Shown here: positions 49,965 through 58,308 of the stretch, piece after piece
How the letters are laid out: each line of letters opens with the position of its first letter
Position numbering within the stretch: position 1 is the stretch's first letter
NCBI RefSeq assembly: GCF_001422545.1
Contig: NZ_LMLE01000001.1
Location: 472,830-536,829, forward strand
Direction: 5' to 3'
From: Pedobacter sp. Leaf41
GTDB taxonomy: Bacteria; Bacteroidota; Bacteroidia; Sphingobacteriales; Sphingobacteriaceae
DNA: 64,000 nucleotides
Program-made: the position numbers and the translations under genes
The notes under the pieces: model-generated
Seen by the model: only the letters and a program-made list of their open reading frames with translations
Database searches by the model: none
What the model was told of the DNA's origin: nothing

Positions 49965-51425
49965 ATGAATACTGGCTTACAGCTTTACAATACACTTTCG
50001 CGTAAAAAAGAACTTTTTCAACCGTTAAACGCTGCTCATGTGGGCATGTATGTTTGCGGACCTACCGTATATAGCGATGTGCATTTGGGCAATTGCCGTA
50101 CATTTATTTCTTTCGATTTGATTTTCAGATACCTGAAATATTTAGGTTTTAAGGTTCGTTATGTGCGTAATATAACCGATGCAGGGCACCTTGAGGGAGA
50201 TAGGGATGAAGGAGATGATAAGTTTGCAAAACGTGCAAAACTCGAACAGTTAGAGCCTATGGAAATTGTACAAAAGTACACTCTGGGTTTTCATGATGTG
50301 TTACGGATGTTTAATACCTTGCCACCGAGCATCGAACCAACAGCAACTGGCCACATTATCGAACAAATTGAGATGATCAAAGTAATTATTGCCAATGGCT
50401 ATGGTTATGAGGTGGGTGGAAATGTTTATTTTGATGTAGAAAAATACAGTAAAGAATATAATTATACTATCCTTACCAATCGCAATTTAGAGGATATGTT
50501 GAATAATACCCGCGAGTTAGGCGGACAAGATGAGAAACGCGGGCGTTTGGATTTTGCCTTATGGATTAAAGCGAAGCCTGAAACTTTAATGCAATGGCAA
50601 TCTCCTTGGGGATTAGGTTTTCCGGGGTGGCATATCGAATGTTCTGCCATGAGCGCAAAGTACCTGGGCGATGAATTTGATATTCACGGTGGAGGGATGG
50701 ATCTAGCTGCTACGCACCACACCAATGAAATTGCTCAATCTGAAGCTTGCAGTCACAAACAGCCTGCCCGTTATTGGATGCACACCAACATGCTTACCGT
50801 AAATGGAACGCGAATGTCTAAATCGGCAGGCAATGGTTTTCTTCCGCTCGAATTATTTACCGGTGCCCATCCGCTTTTGCGGAAAGGTTATAGCCCAATG
50901 ACGGTTAAGTTTTTCATGCTTCAGGCACACTATCGCAGCACTTTAGATTTTTCTAACGATGCGCTCGATGCTTCTGAAAAAGGTTTCCGCAGGTTGATGG
51001 CTGCAGTGAGTTTGTTGGATAAATTAGCCGTTTCTGATCAAAATGATTTTGATATTGTTGCCCTTAAAGAGAAGTGCATTGCCGCAATGAATGATGATTT
51101 TAATAGTCCGATTTTAATTGCAGAGCTGTTTGAGGCGGTAAGAATTATTAATACAGTTTATGACGGAAAGGCGAAGATTTCAGCTAAATCTCTTGAGCAA
51201 CTGAAAGCATTAGTGAACGATTTTGTTTTCGATATTTTAGGTTTGAAAGACGAAGATGCAGGGAGCAACGATTTAAATGGTGTTTTGGAAATGGTGGTCG
51301 ATCTTCGTACCGAAGCGAAAGCCAATAAAGATTATGCTACTTCAGATAAAATTAGAATTGGACTACAGGAGTTGGGGATTCAACTAAAGGATAGCAAAGA
51401 AGGAACGACCTGGAGTAAGGTTTAG
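49965..51425 (+). CDS. cysS: Cysteinyl-tRNA synthetase
   Basis: The 486-residue class I synthetase has a HIGH-type motif in [20 protein letters not shown] (HLGN) and a KMSKS loop in [10 protein letters not shown]. The zinc ligands are Cys in MYVCGPTVY, Cys in GWHIECSAM and the following His ([21 protein letters not shown]). It charges tRNA-Cys. A typical helical C-terminal anticodon region ends in KEGTTWS. It has its own promoter and stands alone. Confidence 0.96.
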   Translation: MNTGLQLYNTLSRKKELFQPLNAAHVGMYVCGPTVYSDVHLGNCRTFISFDLIFRYLKYLGFKVRYVRNITDAGHLEGDRDEGDDKFAKRAKLEQLEPMEIVQKYTLGFHDVLRMFNTLPPSIEPTATGHIIEQIEMIKVIIANGYGYEVGGNVYFDVEKYSKEYNYTILTNRNLEDMLNNTRELGGQDEKRGRLDFALWIKAKPETLMQWQSPWGLGFPGWHIECSAMSAKYLGDEFDIHGGGMDLAATHHTNEIAQSEACSHKQPARYWMHTNMLTVNGTRMSKSAGNGFLPLELFTGAHPLLRKGYSPMTVKFFMLQAHYRSTLDFSNDALDASEKGFRRLMAAVSLLDKLAVSDQNDFDIVALKEKCIAAMNDDFNSPILIAELFEAVRIINTVYDGKAKISAKSLEQLKALVNDFVFDILGLKDEDAGSNDLNGVLEMVVDLRTEAKANKDYATSDKIRIGLQELGIQLKDSKEGTTWSKV

Positions 51426-51467
51426 TTTTAGTGAGGATCCTGTGGTTTAATAATTAGAAGCATCAAT

Positions 51468-51605
51468 GAGATTGCCACGTCCACATGAAAAATCCGGCCT
51501 CGCAATGACGAACCCATTTATGGACTTGATTTTTTTGATGCGCCGCTTTTCCGTTCTTGCGAGAATATTCTCCGATTTTTCATCGGTAATATTCGTGGCA
51601 ATCTC
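51468..51605. repeat. Repeat with 12-bp perfect terminal inverted repeats (family C, copy 1)
   Basis: GAGATTGCCACG (51468-51479) and CGTGGCAATCTC (51594-51605) are perfect inverted ends of a 138-bp element. Inside are CTCGCAATGACG, TTCTTGCGAG and a nested hairpin of GAATATT/AATATTC with CGAT/ATCG. No coding capacity is seen. A second member with shared inner blocks is at 59600-59762. Confidence 0.75.
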
Positions 51606-51626
51606 CTTCATAATTTAACATTAACA

Positions 51627-52607
51627 ATGAATAAAAAACTTTTATTTTGGCCTCTAATCGCTTTACTGAGCTTTCAGGCCTGCAAAAATAAATCAGATAA
51701 GGCTAGCGATACAGAGACAAATGCAGCTATAACTTTAGTTTCGCCCGAATTTGATGCAGATAGTGCTTATGCTTATGTGAAAGCACAGGTTAATTTTGGA
51801 CCAAGAATTCCGGGTACTTTGGCGCACCAACAATGTGCTGAATATTTGGTTGATAAATTGAAGTCATTTGGCGCAGAGGTTAAAATTCAAGGAGAGAAAA
51901 CGCAAACTTACGATGGCAAGGCTTTTCAACTGAAAAACATTTTGGCCAGTTTTAATCCGGAAAATAAAACAAGGGTCTTGATTACGGCCCATTGGGATGC
52001 ACGTCCGTTTTCTGATCAGGATTCGAACCCTGCAAATCACAATAAGCCTTTTGACGCGGCAAATGATGGGGGCAGTGGTGTTGGTGTGATCCTTGAAATG
52101 GCAAGGCAAATTCAGAAAAAGTCGCCAAACGTAGGTATTGATTTTGTATTATGGGATTTGGAAGACTACGGGAAGGCAAATGATGAAACACCTGACGAGG
52201 TTACCTGGTGTTTGGGCTCGCAATTTTGGGCGAAAAATGCAACTGCTGCCGGCTATAAAGCTGGTTACGGGATTAATCTCGACATGGTTGGTGGTGGGAA
52301 TGCCCAGTTTACCCAAGATGAAATTTCGAGGCAGGCAGCGCCTGATGTTGTGAATAGGGTTTGGGATATTGGTAACGAAATTGGTTATTCATCTTACTTT
52401 GTTCGCATTCCGAGCGGTAAAATTGTTGATGATCATTTCTGGATGAATAAAGCTGGAGTGCCATCCATTGATATTATTCACTATAACGATAACAGTGGTT
52501 TCTATATCAATTGGCACACACAACTGGATAACCTTGCAAATATTGACAAAAATACCCTTAAAGCAACCGGGCAAACGGTTCTGGAAACGATTTATCGTGA
52601 AAAATAA
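51627..52607 (+). CDS. M28-family metallopeptidase (glutaminyl-cyclase-like)
   Basis: The 326-residue lipoprotein has a lipoprotein signal (LFWPLIALLSFQACKNK). The M28 fold shows metal ligands in ITAHWDARPFSD (His-Asp), ANDGGSGVGVILEMAR (Asp), WDLEDYGK (Glu/Asp) and VDDHFWMNKAGVPSIDIIHY (Asp/His). The HWDARPFSDQD/ANDGGSG/LEDYG series resembles glutaminyl-peptide cyclotransferases more than aminopeptidases, but both are possible. It lies after repeat copy 1 and is a single gene. Confidence 0.87.
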   Translation: MNKKLLFWPLIALLSFQACKNKSDKASDTETNAAITLVSPEFDADSAYAYVKAQVNFGPRIPGTLAHQQCAEYLVDKLKSFGAEVKIQGEKTQTYDGKAFQLKNILASFNPENKTRVLITAHWDARPFSDQDSNPANHNKPFDAANDGGSGVGVILEMARQIQKKSPNVGIDFVLWDLEDYGKANDETPDEVTWCLGSQFWAKNATAAGYKAGYGINLDMVGGGNAQFTQDEISRQAAPDVVNRVWDIGNEIGYSSYFVRIPSGKIVDDHFWMNKAGVPSIDIIHYNDNSGFYINWHTQLDNLANIDKNTLKATGQTVLETIYREK

Positions 52608-52688
52608 AATGTGTAATTGTTAATTACTTTTGAAAAGACAGCATCTAAAAAATTCTATATTCGCCAAACATATATCTAAAATTTTATA

Positions 52689-53546
52689 ATGAAACAATTA
52701 TTTTCAACTGCAATATTATCACTTTTGGCAATTGGTGCATGGGCACAAAAAAATGATGGAACCACGAAGTCATTAGTAAGTGCAGAAAAAGATTTCGCAA
52801 AATCTATTGCAAAAAATGGAGATAAAGACGCTTATCTGGAGTATTCATTATCAAGTGCGTTGGTTTTCAGGCCGAATCCGGTAAATGTTAGAACGTTTTA
52901 TAATGCACAGAAAGCAGATGAAAATAACGTTACCTGGGAACCAAATTTAGCAAAGGTTTCCCGTAGTGGCGACTTGGGTTTCACTACTGGTCCTTACGCG
53001 GTGAGTGGTTCGGAGAAAAAATATGGTCAGTATCTATCCATTTGGAAATCGGAGAATGGCAAGTGGAAATTAGCCATTGATTTAGGCACATCGAGCAATA
53101 AACCTTTAGATAAATCTGCTCCTAAATTTATTGAACCAAAAGACCATGTTGCCCCAAAATTTTTGAATGAGAAACAATTAAAGGCTGGAAAGGATATCAT
53201 TTCTACGACTGAAAAAACTTTGAACACGCTTTTGAAAACACATGGTATTGCCGCCTTTGGTGGCTTTTTAACAGAAGATGCCCGTCTGTTATTTCCGGGT
53301 AACGAAGCCATTAACGGAAAAGGCAAAATCATTTCTTTTTATAACGGAATGATTAGTAAAATTAACTTAAAAACAACTGGTGTTGATAAGGCAATTGGAA
53401 GTGATTTGGCTTATACCTATGGCGTGGCCACAATAGATTATAAAGCCGATTTACGCGAAAGTTTTAACTACGTTTTTGTTTATGAAAAAGCTGCAGATGC
53501 CAGTTGGAACTTAATTGTTCAGGCTTTTGTACCTGCAGAAAGATAA
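52689..53546 (+). CDS. Secreted DUF4440/SnoaL-like protein with two domains
   Basis: The 285-residue protein has a signal peptide (LFSTAILSLLAIGAWAQ) and two repeated NTF2-like halves. The first is about 28-140, with SLVSAEKDFAKSIAKNGDKDAYLEYSL and YLSIWKSENGKWKLAIDLGT. The second is about 165-283, with TTEKTLNTLLKTHGIAAFGGFLTEDARLLFPGNEAINGK and AASW. The family is DUF4440-like; the function is unknown (probably ligand-binding or catalytic). It has a terminator downstream. Confidence 0.8.
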   Translation: MKQLFSTAILSLLAIGAWAQKNDGTTKSLVSAEKDFAKSIAKNGDKDAYLEYSLSSALVFRPNPVNVRTFYNAQKADENNVTWEPNLAKVSRSGDLGFTTGPYAVSGSEKKYGQYLSIWKSENGKWKLAIDLGTSSNKPLDKSAPKFIEPKDHVAPKFLNEKQLKAGKDIISTTEKTLNTLLKTHGIAAFGGFLTEDARLLFPGNEAINGKGKIISFYNGMISKINLKTTGVDKAIGSDLAYTYGVATIDYKADLRESFNYVFVYEKAADASWNLIVQAFVPAER

Positions 53547-53565
53547 ATTTACAACGTGAATTACA

Positions 53566-53597
53566 GGGGCTCTCATAAAAAGATAGCCCTTTTTTTA
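53566..53597 (+). terminator. Terminator after the DUF4440-like gene
   Basis: GGGCT (53567-53571) pairs with AGCCC (53585-53589), followed by a run of seven T. The stem is short but the T-run is strong. Confidence 0.7.
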
Positions 53598-53638
53598 TGT
53601 GCTATTGAAGCTGTTTTTTGCACTTTCGTTTCCTTCTA

Positions 53639-53702
53639 GCCCCGATTGAAGCGGGCACGAATCCCGGTTTTCTCGGGAGAGTAAAGTGAAAAGCGGGAAC
53701 AA
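53639..53702 (+). repeat. AGCGGGCACGA-type interspersed repeat, copy 3
   Basis: GCCCCGATTGAAGCGGGCACGA is followed by the hairpin TCCCG/CGGGA (53662-53666, 53674-53678) and GAGTAAAGTG with AAAGCGGGAAC. It matches the reverse copy at 14168-14227 block by block. Confidence 0.65.
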
Positions 53703-53769
53703 CATTAAAAATAGTACTGTTTATGTGCTTCAGAAAATATAATAACAAATCATTTTACGTTTTAAGTTA

Positions 53770-54654
53770 ATGAATAAAAGATTACAGATCATACTTCTGC
53801 TCTCGCTTACATTTTTACAGGTTTCGGCTCAAAAGCAAAAATTTGATTTACAGGGTAAAGCTGGTGCACGTGGAATAATGCCCGAAAATACAGTTGAAGG
53901 TATGCTCAAAGCTCTTGATTTGGGGGTAACGACCCTAGAGATGGATGCCGTTATTTCGAAAGATAAAAAAGTTGTGCTATCTCAGGAGCCCTATTTTAAC
54001 AATGAAATTTCTTTAATGCCAAATGGTAAACCGATTTCTTTGAAAGATCAAAAGAAATACAACATTTACAAAATGGATTACGAGGACGTGAAGAAGTTTG
54101 ATGTTGGAAGTAAAGTTCATGCTCGTTTTCCCGGTCAGGTGAAGTTTAAAGCCTACAAGCCTTTGCTTAGTGAGACGATTGACGCGGTAGAAACTTATGT
54201 GAAAGAAAAAAGGTTAAAAAAGCCTGTTTATAGTATTGAAACGAAAACGATTAAAAATGGAGATAACGATTTTCATCCTGAGCCTGCTGAGTTTGTAGAG
54301 TTGATTATGGAAGTTATCAACGCAAAAAAGATTTCGAAACGGGTAATTATTCAATCTTTTGATATGCGAACGCTCCAGTATTTGCATGAGAAATATCCTA
54401 AGATACAAACTTCGCTTTTGATTGATGAAAAAGAGCCATTCGAAGATTATATTGAAAAATTAGGTTTCAAGCCTACCATTTACAGTCCATATTCGGTTTT
54501 AGTAGGTAAAGGATTGGTAGATCGCTGCCATGCCATGGGCATCAAAATTATTCCGTGGACGGTGAATAGTTTAAAGGAAATTAAATATTTTATGAGCTTG
54601 GGAGTTGATGGTGTAATTACCGATTTCCCGAACTTAATGGGGCAGCTGAAATAA
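53770..54654 (+). CDS. Glycerophosphodiesterase-like protein lacking both catalytic histidines
   Basis: The 294-residue protein has a signal peptide (LQIILLLSLTFLQVSAQ) and the GDPD fold: GARGIMPENTVEGMLKALDLG, TTLEMDAVISKDKKVV, YSIETKTI, IIQSFDMRTLQYLHEKYP, IIPWTVNSL and GVDGVITDFPNLM. In active relatives the HR pair precedes GARG and the second catalytic His is in the SHEP position. Here the first place is Lys30-Ala31 and the second is Gln72 (SQEP). The metal-binding Glu57 and Asp59 (LEMD) remain. It is therefore probably a pseudoenzyme or has other chemistry. A terminator follows. Confidence 0.9.
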   Translation: MNKRLQIILLLSLTFLQVSAQKQKFDLQGKAGARGIMPENTVEGMLKALDLGVTTLEMDAVISKDKKVVLSQEPYFNNEISLMPNGKPISLKDQKKYNIYKMDYEDVKKFDVGSKVHARFPGQVKFKAYKPLLSETIDAVETYVKEKRLKKPVYSIETKTIKNGDNDFHPEPAEFVELIMEVINAKKISKRVIIQSFDMRTLQYLHEKYPKIQTSLLIDEKEPFEDYIEKLGFKPTIYSPYSVLVGKGLVDRCHAMGIKIIPWTVNSLKEIKYFMSLGVDGVITDFPNLMGQLK

Positions 54655-54666
54655 AATTTGAGCTAC

Positions 54667-54705
54667 AAAAAAAGCGTCTCGATTTTAACCTCGGGACGCT
54701 TTTTC
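54667..54705. terminator. Bidirectional terminator
   Basis: AAAAAAAGCGTCTCGA pairs with TCGGGACGCTTTTT (one G-T pair) between the GDPD-like gene and the convergent small gene; an A-run on one side and a T-run on the other. Confidence 0.85.
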
Positions 54706-54754
54706 TATCGCTATCTAAACTAGCTAGTATAAACTTCTAACCTTCAAGTTAATA

Positions 54755-54955
54755 CTAGTGATGAGATGATTCAGCCTCTTCTGCTTTTGAATGCGGTTTC
54801 TCTGTTTCATGGTGACCAGATCCTTCTGGTGCGTGAACGAAAATTGGTCTGGTAAAGGCTACAAGAAGGATTAAAACAATAATCCAAGCTGTTAATGGCA
54901 ATGCCCAAATGCCTTTTGTTTGATGAACTGGTGCGTGTGAATCGTGAGCTGACAT
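54755..54955 (-). CDS. Small His-rich single-helix membrane protein
   Basis: The 66-residue protein begins MSAHDSHAPVHQTKG, has one membrane helix (ALPLTAWIIVLILLVAF), then a His/Glu/Ser-rich tail (VHAPEGSGHHETEKPHSKAEEAESSHH). Histidines on both sides of the helix suggest metal binding, but no family is recognised. It is encoded opposite to the GDPD-like gene and has the same direction as the MoxR gene 275 bases upstream of it. Confidence 0.65.
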   Translation of the reverse strand: MSAHDSHAPVHQTKGIWALPLTAWIIVLILLVAFTRPIFVHAPEGSGHHETEKPHSKAEEAESSHH

Positions 54956-55229
54956 GTTAAATATTTTTGATTTGAAAAATTTTGCTTTCTAATTGGCATA
55001 AAGATAAGAACAATTATCCTAAATTGTAAAGTAACCATGCGATGTAGGTTAAATTATTTGATTGCTTTTCCAATCTATCTTTCTCAGATAAAATCGTGAT
55101 AGGAGGAGTTGATGATTCATTTACAATCACACTAGCAGCTCTTTTATCTTATTTTGGAAAGACGATCCCCTACGTTTTAACGAACGGCAAAATAATGATT
55201 GCTACGGTTTCTAAGTTGTATTGAATTTT

Positions 55230-56192
55230 TTATAACAAATCTTTAATTATCTTTTCTATTGATAATCCTTCTGCTTCAGCACGATAATTTCTAACAATAC
55301 GGTGGCGTAAAATAGGTTCTGCTACCGCCTGAACATCTTCAATGTCTGGAGCATATTTTCCAGAAATAGCCGCATGACATTTTGCTCCTAAAACCAAAAA
55401 CTGTGATGCTCTTGGCCCGGCACCCCAGCTTATATATTTGTTTACCGCTTCTGTTGCAAACTCACTATTCGGTCGGGTTTTAGAAGCCAGCTTTACCGCA
55501 TATTCCAAAACATTATCTGTTACAGGAATATCGCGAATCAGCTTTTGGAAAAACAGAATATCATCAGCATGAATAATTTTCTCGAGCGCTATGGTTTTAT
55601 TGCTTGTAGTATTTTTAACAATATTCAGCTCATCGGCAAATGCCGGATAATTTAATTGAATATTGAACATGAAACGATCGAGTTGCGCTTCTGGTAGGGG
55701 ATAAGTCCCTTCTTGTTCAATTGGGTTTTGCGTAGCCAACACAAAGAACGGCTTTGGTAAAGTATGGGTTAATCCAGCTGCTGTAACCGATTTTTCCTGC
55801 ATGGCCTCTAGTAAAGCGGCCTGCGTTTTTGGCGGAGTACGGTTAATCTCATCAGCCAAAATAATATTTGAAAAAACAGGACCTTTAATAAACTTAAAGT
55901 GCCTGTCTTCTCCTAATATCTCTGCGCCAATGATATCACTTGGCATTAAATCGGGTGTAAATTGAATTCTATTGAAATCCAGATCTAAAACCGAGGCAAC
56001 AGTTTGAACGAGTAAAGTTTTAGCCAATCCAGGTACGCCAACCAACAAACAATGTCCGTTACTAAAAATGGCGATTAAAACTGATTTAATGATATCATCT
56101 TGTCCAACAACAACCTTACTAATTTCGGTTTTAATTTTGTTGAAAGTGTGATGAAGTGCGTCAACGGCTTCTACTTCGTTTTTGTACTGCAT
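55230..56192 (-). CDS. MoxR-family AAA+ ATPase
   Basis: The 320-residue ATPase has Walker A in LLVGVPGLAKTLLVQT, Walker B in IILADEINRTPPKTQAALLEAM, sensor-type VLATQNPIEQEGTYPLPEAQLDRFMF (sensor 1 and Arg finger region) and GAGPRASQFLVLGAK. MoxR proteins act as chaperones, often with VWA or DUF58 partners; none is adjacent here. It starts 5 bases after the SurA-like gene stop on the same strand, so the two are probably co-transcribed. Confidence 0.94.
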   Translation of the reverse strand: MQYKNEVEAVDALHHTFNKIKTEISKVVVGQDDIIKSVLIAIFSNGHCLLVGVPGLAKTLLVQTVASVLDLDFNRIQFTPDLMPSDIIGAEILGEDRHFKFIKGPVFSNIILADEINRTPPKTQAALLEAMQEKSVTAAGLTHTLPKPFFVLATQNPIEQEGTYPLPEAQLDRFMFNIQLNYPAFADELNIVKNTTSNKTIALEKIIHADDILFFQKLIRDIPVTDNVLEYAVKLASKTRPNSEFATEAVNKYISWGAGPRASQFLVLGAKCHAAISGKYAPDIEDVQAVAEPILRHRIVRNYRAEAEGLSIEKIIKDLL

Positions 56193-56197
56193 TCGTG

Positions 56198-57565
56198 TTA
56201 TTTTGCGGCTGTAGTGGTCTTAGTCCAAATTTTTAGTTCATCGCAGGTATTAAACTCGTCGTCGATTTTAATGTAAGTACTTTCACGACGTTTTTCAAAC
56301 CATTCGCTTAAAGTACGATTTATTTTATCACTTTGAGCGGCGTCTCTAATTTTTGGAAAATCTTGTGCCATGTTCGCTTTGTGAGGCGGAATTTTAGATT
56401 TCAAATAAAGTAAGCGATATCCTTGTTTGCCATCAGCTGCAGTATATAAATCAGGTTTAGAGATGCCACCAATTTTCATGGTATCGATTACCAAAAATAC
56501 GGATGGATCTAATTTATCGATAGGGATAAAAGTAGTTCTGGCTTGAACATTTTCTGCGTTCAGCATCATACCGCCATTGTATTTCGATTCTTTATTGTCT
56601 GAATATAAGTTTGCTGCGGCTGCGAATGATAGTTTGTTAGCGATGATTTTGTTGTAAACACTATCGGCATGAAGTTTCAAACGGGTTAAACTTTCTGGTG
56701 TTGTTGCGGGTCTTACCAGGATGTGACGGGCGTGAACCTGCTCACCACGACGCTCAATTACCTGAAGGATGTGGAACCCAAATTCAGTTTCAAATACCGG
56801 AGAAATTTCTCCTGCTTTAAGTTTAAAAGCCCAGGCTGTAAACTCTTTTGCCATCATACTTCTATCAAAGAAACCTAAATCTCCACCATCTGCAGATGAT
56901 CCCGGGTCTTCAGAATATGTTTTAGCCAAAACTCCGAAATCGTCGCCACCTTTAATTCTTAAACGTAAAGCTTCAATTTTATCCCTAAATCTTTGCTTTT
57001 CAGCTCTTGATAATTTTGGATCTAGAATGATCTCCCCAACTTCAACTTCCGTGTTGAATTCTGGAATACTATCACCCAACGATTTGAAGTATTTTTCAAC
57101 CTCCATTGGCGTAACATTAATATTTTCGGTGATTTTACCTTGCATTTTTTGAGCGATTAAACCATCCTTAATCGTTGGTCTCATCTCGTCCTTATATTGC
57201 AATACCGATTTATTTAAGAATTGCTCTAAACGCTCCTGCCCACCGGCACGTTGCATCATCGAACGCATCCGTTTATCAACCTCATCGTCTACCTGGCCAT
57301 CTTCTACCATAACCGAATCGATTTCTGCCTGTTGTTTCAGCAGTTTTTGAGTTAAGGTGTTTTGTAAAATTTTACACTTTATGCTCTCATTTGGAGGATT
57401 TCCCTGATATAAATATTGTGTATACTCCTGATTCAAATCTGATAGTAAAATAATATTATTACCTACCACAGCAGCAACTTTATCGATGTTATGTTTCCCT
57501 GGTTGGGCATAACTGTTTAACAATGTGCAAATTAATGCTGTTGCTACTAAAAAAAACTTCTTCAT
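56198..57565 (-). CDS. SurA-like peptidyl-prolyl isomerase with two parvulin domains
   Basis: The periplasmic protein has about 455 residues, with a signal peptide (FFLVATALICTLLNSYAQ). The SurA N-terminal chaperone domain is about 22-165 (KVAAVVGNNIILLSDLNQEY). The first parvulin domain is about 175-275 (VEVGEIILDPKLSRAEKQRFRDKIEAL, FAKTYSEDPGSSADGGDLGFFDRSMM), and a second parvulin-like domain follows (HARHILVRPATTPESLTRL, YSDNKESKYNGGMM). It folds outer-membrane proteins. The start is ATG 57565. TAAATTTG (57584-57591, minus) is a likely -7 box. It is in one operon with moxR downstream and a half-length SurA-like gene upstream. Confidence 0.92.
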   Translation of the reverse strand: MKKFFLVATALICTLLNSYAQPGKHNIDKVAAVVGNNIILLSDLNQEYTQYLYQGNPPNESIKCKILQNTLTQKLLKQQAEIDSVMVEDGQVDDEVDKRMRSMMQRAGGQERLEQFLNKSVLQYKDEMRPTIKDGLIAQKMQGKITENINVTPMEVEKYFKSLGDSIPEFNTEVEVGEIILDPKLSRAEKQRFRDKIEALRLRIKGGDDFGVLAKTYSEDPGSSADGGDLGFFDRSMMAKEFTAWAFKLKAGEISPVFETEFGFHILQVIERRGEQVHARHILVRPATTPESLTRLKLHADSVYNKIIANKLSFAAAANLYSDNKESKYNGGMMLNAENVQARTTFIPIDKLDPSVFLVIDTMKIGGISKPDLYTAADGKQGYRLLYLKSKIPPHKANMAQDFPKIRDAAQSDKINRTLSEWFEKRRESTYIKIDDEFNTCDELKIWTKTTTAAK

Positions 57566-57583
57566 TCTTTGTGTTATATTTTG

Positions 57584-57591
57584 CAAATTTA
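57584..57591 (-). promoter_or_regulatory. -7 box of the SurA-moxR operon
   Basis: On the minus strand TAAATTTG matches TAnnTTTG and lies 18 nt before the ATG at 57565. It falls in the gap after the small SurA-like gene and could give an independent transcript. Confidence 0.45.
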
Positions 57592-57616
57592 ATACTAATC
57601 TTTTACGAAAGTAGAG

Positions 57617-58213
57617 TTACTGTTTTGCGAGTCTTCTTAACTCTTGTTCATTAATCTTAACCTGGTGTTTTTGTCTGAGCCCTTTCAGCCAGTTTTCCTC
57701 CAGGCTTTGCTGGTAATCGGCTATTACCTGGCCTCTCAAGTCACTTAATGGCTTATTGTAATTCTGTTGATTTTTATTATAAAACTCCTGTAATGCTTGC
57801 TCATCGTCTTGCGCTTTGTTCCATATTTTTTTTTCGGAGATGTTGAACATCAAAACGCCTTCTTTATATTCATTGAGCAAAAAATCCTGATCCTTATGTC
57901 TTGCATCAGTCTTTTTATGTGCTACTAGTGCAGTTTCGTAAGTTCTAATCTCTTCCTGATAAATTGAATTTTTATCCAAGCCCATTTCTCTGGCATCCAA
58001 AACTTTCAATTTAAAATTTATATACAAGTTCAAATAGTTTTCCAAAGTGGCATAATCCGTGCTAGAAATACCATTATGACTCTTTTTATAAGCCCATAAA
58101 AACTCTTTGCTACTTATTGATTTGCCATTGATTGCAGCCACGTTTTGTGCAAACGAATAACCGAAAATAATACTAAAAATAAATAAGCAACAAGCCTTTT
58201 TTAAGCAGAGCAC
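57617..58213 (-). CDS. SurA-N-like periplasmic chaperone without isomerase domain
   Basis: The roughly 198-residue protein has a signal peptide (LFIFSIIFGYSFAQ). An N-terminal SurA/PpiC-type chaperone segment reads NVAAINGKSISSKEFLWAYKK and YLNLYINFKLKVLDAREMGLD. After it, where a parvulin domain is expected, the sequence runs directly into a helical end with FNISEKKIWNKAQDDEQALQEFYNKNQ, which in longer relatives follows the isomerase domain. It lies 51 bases upstream of the full SurA-like gene, so both are probably in one operon. I start at GTG 58213; the frame continues upstream to a TTG. Confidence 0.72.
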   Translation of the reverse strand: MLCLKKACCLFIFSIIFGYSFAQNVAAINGKSISSKEFLWAYKKSHNGISSTDYATLENYLNLYINFKLKVLDAREMGLDKNSIYQEEIRTYETALVAHKKTDARHKDQDFLLNEYKEGVLMFNISEKKIWNKAQDDEQALQEFYNKNQQNYNKPLSDLRGQVIADYQQSLEENWLKGLRQKHQVKINEQELRRLAKQ

Positions 58214-58308
58214 TCTATAAATTTTAAGGGATAAAAGTAACAATTAGCGGCGCTATTATAAGATATTTAACTAATTTTAACAGAAATTATTATCCTACAA
58301 AAATACGA

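Noticed and set aside
55075-55230. Open stretch with GTG near 55098 in the gap before moxR
   Set aside because: Only about 40 codons, no ATG, no promoter box and no family; most likely chance in AT-rich DNA.
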